Below are positions 5,635 through 9,890 of a stretch of DNA of 9,890 nucleotides, piece by piece. Within the stretch, counting starts at the first letter, position 1, and each line of letters begins with the position of its first letter. The notes beneath the pieces were generated by a model. That model was not told the origin of the DNA. It saw only the letters and a list, made by a program, of their open reading frames with translations, and made no database searches. This stretch comes from JBMYYE01 sp049609065 (GTDB lineage Bacteria; Pseudomonadota; Alphaproteobacteria; Rhodobacterales; Rhodobacteraceae): NCBI GenBank assembly GCA_049609065.1, contig JBMYYE010000092.1, forward strand, positions 1 to 9,890, read 5' to 3'. The position numbers and the translations under genes were made by a program.

Positions 5635-6909
5635 CTATTTCGGGTGTTTAACAGCTGGGAGGATTTTGCCCACACAGTCGCCAAAGCCAATTTTGAAGCC
5701 GTCACCTTGGGCGTGGCCACGAAGGGTCAACGTATCGCCATCTTCGATGAAGCCGCGAGTTTCGCCCGTTTCCAAAGTGAACGGTTCGCGGCCCGCCCAG
5801 CTCAATTCCATCAAGGAGCCAAATTCGGATTTTTCCGCGCCAGAAATCGTGCCAGACCCCAAAAGATCCCCACCATTCATTTCACAACCGCCAGATGCGT
5901 GATGGCAGAGCTGTTCAGCCGCAGAATAATACATGCGATTGTAATTCGTCTGCGCAATGGAGGACGCTTTGGCCGCGCCTTCTGGTTGCATCAAAACTTC
6001 GAGCGTGATGTCGTAAAGGCCATCCTTGGAGCCATCCAAATATGGCAACAGTTCCTTTTCACGCGCAGGGGTCGGTGCGCGGAATTCTTCTAAGGCTTCT
6101 GCGGTTACGATCCATGGGCTAATGGTCGTGCCAAAGGCTTTGCCCTGAAATGGGCCCAAAGGTTGGTATTCCCAACCTTGGATATCACGTGCGGACCAGT
6201 CATTGAGCAACACATAGCCAAAGATCATGTCATCAGCTTCGTCCACTGTGATCGGCTGACCCAGTGTGGATCCTGTGCCAACAACGGCGCCCAATTCCAA
6301 TTCGATGTCCAAACGCTTGGATGGACCAAAGCTCGGAATATCCGCGTCAGGCGCTTTGGTTTGACCATTCGGGCGGTGGATATCTGTGCCAGACACCACA
6401 ACAGAGGACGCGCGGCCGTTATAGCCAATCGGGATATGAAGCCAGTTCGCCGGCAAATCAGGCGAGCCACGCAAAATCGCACCCATGTTTTTCGCGTGCT
6501 GCATACCCGCGTAAAAATCGGTGTATTCGGATACGGCAAATGGCATGTGCAATGTGGCATCTTCCATCGGCACCAAAGCGCGCGCCAAAAGATCCGCATC
6601 GCCAGACACCGCATCATCGCCGCCTTCTTTCAAAAGGTCGATCAAGCGCGCACGAAACGCGGCCCATTTTTCACGGCCCAGATCCATAAGCTCATTCCAA
6701 AATGGCATATCGAGGATCGCGTAGTCATCGAGTGCAATGATGCCTTCTTCTTCAAGCATCGCGACGTCCAAGATCATATCCCCAATCGCAACACCACAGC
6801 GTGGTTCTTCGTCACCTGTGGAAAACACACCATATGGGAGATTGTTCAACGGGAATTCGGTCGTTGCAGTGTTGGCGCTTTCGACCCAAGATTTCATAAG
6901 TTTTGACAT
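5635..6909 (-). CDS. fahA: Fumarylacetoacetase
   Basis: This is the last enzyme of the homogentisate pathway: it hydrolyses fumarylacetoacetate to fumarate and acetoacetate in the cytoplasm. The 424-residue product has the family's full length. Metal ligands of the mammalian enzyme are matched by D131 (SEYTDFYAGMQHAKN), E203 and E205 (LDIELELG) and D237 (LLNDWSARDIQGWEYQPLG). H138 matches the catalytic His, and R147 and K257 are also in place. The segment PIGYNGRASSVVVSGTDIHR (160-179) is typical. I chose the ATG at 6909 because AAGGAAAC stands just before it and the protein then begins MSKLMKSWVESA. An in-frame ATG at 6960 would overlap maiA by 41 bases and adds an atypical basic leader. The gene starts 10 bases after maiA. 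It is also called hmgB in pseudomonads. Confidence 0.96.
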   Translation of the reverse strand: MSKLMKSWVESANTATTEFPLNNLPYGVFSTGDEEPRCGVAIGDMILDVAMLEEEGIIALDDYAILDMPFWNELMDLGREKWAAFRARLIDLLKEGGDDAVSGDADLLARALVPMEDATLHMPFAVSEYTDFYAGMQHAKNMGAILRGSPDLPANWLHIPIGYNGRASSVVVSGTDIHRPNGQTKAPDADIPSFGPSKRLDIELELGAVVGTGSTLGQPITVDEADDMIFGYVLLNDWSARDIQGWEYQPLGPFQGKAFGTTISPWIVTAEALEEFRAPTPAREKELLPYLDGSKDGLYDITLEVLMQPEGAAKASSIAQTNYNRMYYSAAEQLCHHASGGCEMNGGDLLGSGTISGAEKSEFGSLMELSWAGREPFTLETGETRGFIEDGDTLTLRGHAQGDGFKIGFGDCVGKILPAVKHPK

Positions 6910-6919
6910 GAGGTTTCCT

Positions 6920-7567
6920 TTATGTCGCGTCTGGTTGGTTTTCAGGGCGCGCCTTATCAAACGCCTCCATCATCAAACATTTTTCTTCAATTTCGACTAA
7001 GCGCGGATAAGGTGCCAAATCAAGCCCCCAACGTCGCGCATTATACATTTGTGCCACAAGGCAAATATCAGCCACGCTCACACGGTTGGTGATCGCAAAA
7101 TCCGTTTCAGGATCACACAGCGCCTCTAGGGCGGTAAATCCTTTGGCCATCCAATGGCGCATCCATTCCGCCTTGGCATCTGCATTGGCGCCAAATTCCG
7201 CACCCAGATGTTGCACAACCCGCAAATTGTTCACTGGATGAATATCCATCGCAATCGTATGGGCAAATTCCAAAACCTTGGCCTTCACCAAAGGATGGGA
7301 GGGGACCAAAGGCATGCTTGGGATCAGCGCATCAATATAGTCAATGATCGCCATGGATTGCCCAAGGGTCGTGCCATCGCCCAATTCAAGCGTTGGCACC
7401 AAATGCGACGGATTTTTCGCCACATACTCATCCCCATGTTGCTGACCCCCCTCTTTCACAAGATCCACGGTCACGTGCTCATATGAAATATCTTTGAGGT
7501 TCATCGCAATCCGCACGCGGTACGCCGCAGTTGATCGCCAATAACCGTGAAGTTTAAATTCAGCCAT
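6920..7567 (-). CDS. maiA: Maleylacetoacetate isomerase (zeta-class glutathione transferase)
   Basis: This enzyme converts 4-maleylacetoacetate to 4-fumarylacetoacetate with glutathione as cofactor, between HmgA and FahA. The 215-residue length is normal for the family. The N-terminal thioredoxin-like domain has the glutathione-site motif as RSTAAYRVRIAMNL (11-24), cis-proline in HLVPTLEL (P58) and GQSMAII (69-75); the C-terminal helical domain contains NNLRVVQHL and SVADICLVAQMYNARR. The animal motif SSCxWRVR has Cys where this protein has Ala14; bacterial members often lack this Cys, so I do not read it as loss of function. Its ATG overlaps the hmgA stop codon by one base (TAATG) and has no clear ribosome site, pointing to translational coupling. 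It is called hmgC in pseudomonads. Confidence 0.94.
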   Translation of the reverse strand: MAEFKLHGYWRSTAAYRVRIAMNLKDISYEHVTVDLVKEGGQQHGDEYVAKNPSHLVPTLELGDGTTLGQSMAIIDYIDALIPSMPLVPSHPLVKAKVLEFAHTIAMDIHPVNNLRVVQHLGAEFGANADAKAEWMRHWMAKGFTALEALCDPETDFAITNRVSVADICLVAQMYNARRWGLDLAPYPRLVEIEEKCLMMEAFDKARPENQPDAT

Positions 7568-8919
7568 TATTTTTTACCCGGTGTGCCGTCGAATTTTTTC
7601 TCAATGTCGCTCCAACAATCGATGTAATCGTCTTGCAACGGGGCCTCATTGGCGGCAAAGGCCGTGAGGTGCTGCGGGAAGCGTGTTTCAAACATGAACG
7701 ACATGGTATTATCGAGCTTCTCTGGCGCAAGATCCGCGTTGGACGCGCCTTCAAATGCATTTTTATCCGGCCCATGTGGGATCATCATATTATGAAGGCT
7801 CATACCACCAGGAACGAACCCTTTTGGTTTCGCATCATACTGACCGTAAATATTACCCATCAATTCCGACATGATGTTTTTATGGTACCATGGCGGACGG
7901 AATGTGTCCTCCATCACCATCCAGCGTTCACGGAACAGCACAAAATCAATATTCGCAGTACCCGGCACGCCTGATGCCGCGGTCAATACGGTGAAAATGG
8001 ATGGATCAGGATGATCATATAGGATCGAGCCAACTGGACAATATGTGCTGAGATCATATTTCACAGGCGCATAATTGCCGTGCCATGCAACCACATCCAA
8101 CGGGGATTGATTGATCTTGGTTTTGTGGAACTGACCGCACCATTTCATAGTGACGGTGGAGGGCACTTCGCGGTCTTCAAATGCCGCAACGGGCGATTTG
8201 AAATCACGGTTGTTGGCCATGCAATTCGCGCCAATTGGGCCGCGACCAGGAAGTTCAAATTTCTGGCCATAGTTTTCACACACAAACCCACGCGCGGGAC
8301 CTTCAACCAACTCAACGCGGTACACAAGCCCACGCGGGATGATCGCGATTTCTTGTGGTGCAATATCAAGGATACCCAGTTCGGTATGAAAGCGAAGTTT
8401 ACCTTCTTGTGGCACCACCAAAATTTCAGAATCCGCCGAAAAGAAATAATCGTCTTCCATGCTTTGCGTCACGAGATAAACATGACTCGCCATCCCGACT
8501 TGGGTGTTCACATCCCCCGCCGTCGTCATCGTGCGCATGCCCGTCACAAACGTGAGGTCATCACCTTTTGCCTCAACTGGATCCCAACGATATTGACCCA
8601 AAGAAATCACATCTGGATCCACATTCGGCGCGGATTTCCAATAAGGCATGTCGATCTTTTCATAGCGGTGGCTGTGTTTCACCGATGGGCGAATACGGTA
8701 ACACCATGTGCGTTCATTTTGGTGGCTCGGCGCGGTAAAGGCCGTACCAGAAAGCTGCTCTCCGTAAAGACCATAATTACATTTTTGAGGGCTGTTCATG
8801 CCTTGCGGCAAAGCATCAGGAAGGGCCTCCGTTTCGAAGTCATTTCCAAAACCTGGCATATAGCCTTTATGCGGTCCATCCAAAGACGGCGCCACCGTGA
8901 TGATCCGTTCCGTGCTCAT
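7567..8919 (-). CDS. hmgA: Homogentisate 1,2-dioxygenase
   Basis: This is the ring-opening enzyme of the pathway: a non-haem Fe(II) dioxygenase that converts homogentisate to 4-maleylacetoacetate. From the chosen start the protein has 450 residues, usual for the family. Iron ligands are H346 and E352 (RPPWYHKNIMSELMG) and H382 (PHGPD), with the active-site base H280 in VAWHGNYAPVKY. The N-terminal GYMPGFGNDFETEALPDALP and GEQLSGTAFTAPSHQNERTW are near-diagnostic. I chose the ATG at 8919 because AGGA lies 7 bases before it; the ATG at 8925 is only one base from that site. It is first in the operon hmgA-maiA-fahA-DUF2059-MBL and divergent from the MarR gene, with an operator-like palindrome inside its promoter. 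No hpd gene for making homogentisate from tyrosine is present in the window. Confidence 0.97.
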   Translation of the reverse strand: MSTERIITVAPSLDGPHKGYMPGFGNDFETEALPDALPQGMNSPQKCNYGLYGEQLSGTAFTAPSHQNERTWCYRIRPSVKHSHRYEKIDMPYWKSAPNVDPDVISLGQYRWDPVEAKGDDLTFVTGMRTMTTAGDVNTQVGMASHVYLVTQSMEDDYFFSADSEILVVPQEGKLRFHTELGILDIAPQEIAIIPRGLVYRVELVEGPARGFVCENYGQKFELPGRGPIGANCMANNRDFKSPVAAFEDREVPSTVTMKWCGQFHKTKINQSPLDVVAWHGNYAPVKYDLSTYCPVGSILYDHPDPSIFTVLTAASGVPGTANIDFVLFRERWMVMEDTFRPPWYHKNIMSELMGNIYGQYDAKPKGFVPGGMSLHNMMIPHGPDKNAFEGASNADLAPEKLDNTMSFMFETRFPQHLTAFAANEAPLQDDYIDCWSDIEKKFDGTPGKK

Positions 8920-8925
8920 CAGCAT

Positions 8926-8934
8926 TTCCTTTCC
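8926..8934 (-). promoter_or_regulatory. Ribosome binding site that decides the hmgA start
   Basis: The minus strand reads GGAAAGGAA directly before ATGCTGATG. The core AGGA is 7 bases from the second ATG (8919) but only one base from the first (8925), which favours the second. Confidence 0.6.
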
Positions 8935-8959
8935 AATATGTTCGCATCCTGTTGATAGC

Positions 8960-8989
8960 GAAATATCGTTGCAATTGCAACGGTGTCAA
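8960..8989 (-). promoter_or_regulatory. Promoter of the hmgA operon
   Basis: On the minus strand a perfect -35 box TTGACA (8989-8984) is followed, after a spacer of 17 or 18 bases, by ATATTT or TATTTC (8966-8960) as -10. The 16-bp palindrome fills the spacer almost exactly, as expected for a repressor that blocks polymerase. The leader to the hmgA ATG would be about 35 bases. Confidence 0.65.
8967..8982. promoter_or_regulatory. Perfect palindromic operator between hmgA and the MarR gene
   Basis: CGTTGCAATTGCAACG is a perfect 16-bp palindrome. It lies in the hmgA promoter spacer and directly abuts the annotated GTG of the MarR gene, so one bound dimer could control both directions. A copy with two mismatches lies at 2813-2828. 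MarR dimers typically bind palindromes of this size. Confidence 0.75.
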
Positions 8990-9498
8990 TCCCAGAAAAC
9001 CCATCGCTTGCAGTGCCCGCCAAAACCATGCAAAATGCGGCAAAAATAATAGGCCCTTTTGTGACCCGCTTTATCCTTGATGACTTTTTACCCTATCAGC
9101 TGGCCGTTTTGGCGGATCATGTTTCTGTTGGGTTTTCCAAACACTACAAAGAACGCTTCGGGATTAGCCTCGCAGAATGGCGCGTACTCGCACATTTATC
9201 CCAATATGGGAGCGTCAGCATCCGTGAAATTCACAATACGGTACTCTTGGAGAAATCCAAAATTTCACGTGCGGCCTCGCGGTTGGAAAAAAACGGCTTC
9301 CTGACCAAATCGATTAATCCCAAAGACCGGCGTTTGCTTGAGCTTGCGCTCACAGATAAAGGCATTCAGATCATGGCCGAAATGGCCCCGATCGCCAAAG
9401 CCTACGAAACTGAGGTTTTGGATATTCTAGGCGACGGCTCTGTTTGCTTTCGTCGGTCTCTCAATGACCTCATGGCGGCAAAATTTCCTAAAAAATGA
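8983..9498 (+). CDS. MarR-family transcriptional regulator, likely regulator of homogentisate catabolism
   Basis: This is a 171-residue winged-helix protein. After N-terminal helices (FLPYQLAVLADHVSVGFSKH, 35-54) come the DNA-binding helices: SLAEWRVLAHLSQYGSVSIREI, the recognition helix around K91-R100 (KSKISRAASR) with LEKNGFL after it, and the wing NPKDRRLLELALTDKG (112-127) with the family's D-R-R. The C-terminal helices complete the dimer interface. MarR proteins usually repress until an aromatic or phenolic ligand binds, and the gene is divergent from hmgA across a perfect palindrome, so homogentisate or a precursor is a reasonable ligand (inferred). In Pseudomonas putida this job is done by an IclR-type protein, HmgR. 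The start is uncertain: the GTG at 8983 and the in-frame ATG at 9028 both lack a clear ribosome site; the 9028 start would give 156 residues. Confidence 0.88.
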   Translation: MSIPENPSLAVPAKTMQNAAKIIGPFVTRFILDDFLPYQLAVLADHVSVGFSKHYKERFGISLAEWRVLAHLSQYGSVSIREIHNTVLLEKSKISRAASRLEKNGFLTKSINPKDRRLLELALTDKGIQIMAEMAPIAKAYETEVLDILGDGSVCFRRSLNDLMAAKFPKK

Positions 9499-9567
9499 CG
9501 AAACGTCAGACTGCCTTTTTCTAAAGCCCCACCCTATGCTCACCCCAGCACAGCGAAAGGACTTCTT

Positions 9568-9890
9568 ATGACTGGCATTGTAATTCTCGACGGCACGCGC
9601 ACCGCCATTGGCACATTTGGCGGATCCCTTGCGGGAACCCCGCCTGCGGATCTTGCGGCAACCATCACTAAATCCGCAATGGAGCGCGCAGGCGTCACCC
9701 CCGAACAAATCGGACATGTGGTCTTTGGCACCGTAATTTCGGGTGAACCCCGCGACATGTATTTGTCACGCGTGGCGGCGGTGAATGCCGGCATTCCAAA
9801 CGAAACACCTGCAATGAACGTGAACCGCCTTTGTGGGTCTGGCGCGCAAGCTATCGTATCTGCGACGCAATCTTTGATGCTAGGGGATGC
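9568..9890 (+). CDS. Thiolase (acetyl-CoA acetyltransferase / acyltransferase family), N-terminal part
   Basis: The gene runs off the right edge; 107 complete codons are visible. The protein begins MTGIVILDGTRTAIGTFGGS, a typical thiolase start, and has the nucleophilic cysteine C89 in NVNRLCGSGAQAI, the thiolase acyl-enzyme motif. Thiolases split 3-ketoacyl-CoA or condense two acetyl-CoA. The catalytic His and second Cys near the C-terminus are outside the window. AAAGGA lies 7 bases before the ATG. The gene follows the MarR gene by 69 bases on the same strand. The pathway yields acetoacetate, so cleavage of acetoacetyl-CoA to acetyl-CoA would complete it, but a CoA-transferase is not visible and the chain-length preference cannot be read from this part. 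A general beta-oxidation or polyhydroxybutyrate thiolase is possible. Confidence 0.93.
   Translation, partial: MTGIVILDGTRTAIGTFGGSLAGTPPADLAATITKSAMERAGVTPEQIGHVVFGTVISGEPRDMYLSRVAAVNAGIPNETPAMNVNRLCGSGAQAIVSATQSLMLGD

Noticed and set aside
6163..6906. Open frame of 247 codons on the + strand opposite fahA
   Set aside because: It is antisense to an unmistakable fumarylacetoacetase and has no motif of its own.
6930..6976. Cys-to-Ala change in the MaiA glutathione motif region as loss of activity (the motif itself maps near 7500-7535)
   Set aside because: Bacterial zeta-class enzymes commonly lack this Cys while keeping the Ser/Thr and Arg residues, which are present here.
8080..8955. Open frame of 291 codons on the + strand opposite hmgA
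   Set aside because: It is antisense to hmgA, which has all catalytic residues. The product resembles no family and has the composition of a shadow frame.
9496..9508. Small hairpin TGACG-AAA-CGTCA after the MarR gene, with a T-run at 9516-9520
   Set aside because: The stem is only 5 bp, includes the stop codon, and the T-run starts seven bases after it. This is too weak to call a terminator; MarR-thiolase read-through is possible.
1..9890. Mobile elements, CRISPR arrays, tRNA or rRNA genes
   Set aside because: No transposase or integrase, no regularly spaced repeats, no RNA gene and no long repeats were seen on either strand.

Overview
The window is a block of moderate GC content that looks like the chromosome of an alphaproteobacterium, most likely a marine member of the Rhodobacterales (Roseobacter group). 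This placement is inferred from the protein families and their sequence style, not from a marker gene. Almost everything in it belongs to aromatic-compound catabolism through homogentisate, the central intermediate of phenylalanine, tyrosine and hydroxyphenylacetate breakdown.

Layout, left to right. (1) Positions 1-342, + strand: the 3' end of serA (ACT domain), followed by a perfect two-way terminator at 365-393. (2) Positions 402-2771, - strand: a compact three-gene operon in the order FAD-dependent aromatic hydroxylase, 65-residue DUF2783 protein, VOC-fold metalloenzyme. (3) Positions 2890-3966, - strand: a separately transcribed FadL-type outer-membrane channel with its own terminator. 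(4) Positions 4150-8919, - strand: the homogentisate operon hmgA-maiA-fahA, continuing into a secreted DUF2059 protein and a metallo-beta-lactamase-fold protein with an altered metal site, ended by a terminator at 4091-4125. (5) Positions 8983-9498, + strand: a divergently transcribed MarR-family regulator. (6) From 9568 to the window edge, + strand: the 5' part of a thiolase gene.

How the genes fit together. HmgA opens the ring of homogentisate, MaiA isomerises maleylacetoacetate, and FahA releases fumarate and acetoacetate. Once activated to the CoA ester, acetoacetate could be cleaved by the thiolase. The FAD hydroxylase plus DUF2783 pair resembles the flavoprotein plus small coupling protein that makes homogentisate from 3-hydroxyphenylacetate in Pseudomonas putida (MhaA/MhaB), so it may feed the pathway. 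The FadL-type channel could bring in the substrate. No 4-hydroxyphenylpyruvate dioxygenase (hpd) lies in the window.

The strongest unannotated signal is regulatory. A perfect 16-bp palindrome, CGTTGCAATTGCAACG, sits between the -35 and -10 boxes of the hmgA promoter and touches the start of the MarR gene. A two-mismatch copy sits just upstream of the extended -10 of the FAD-hydroxylase operon, more than 6 kb away. This ties both operons into one likely MarR regulon. The points most worth follow-up are this regulon, the role of DUF2783, and the MBL protein that has lost its second metal site.
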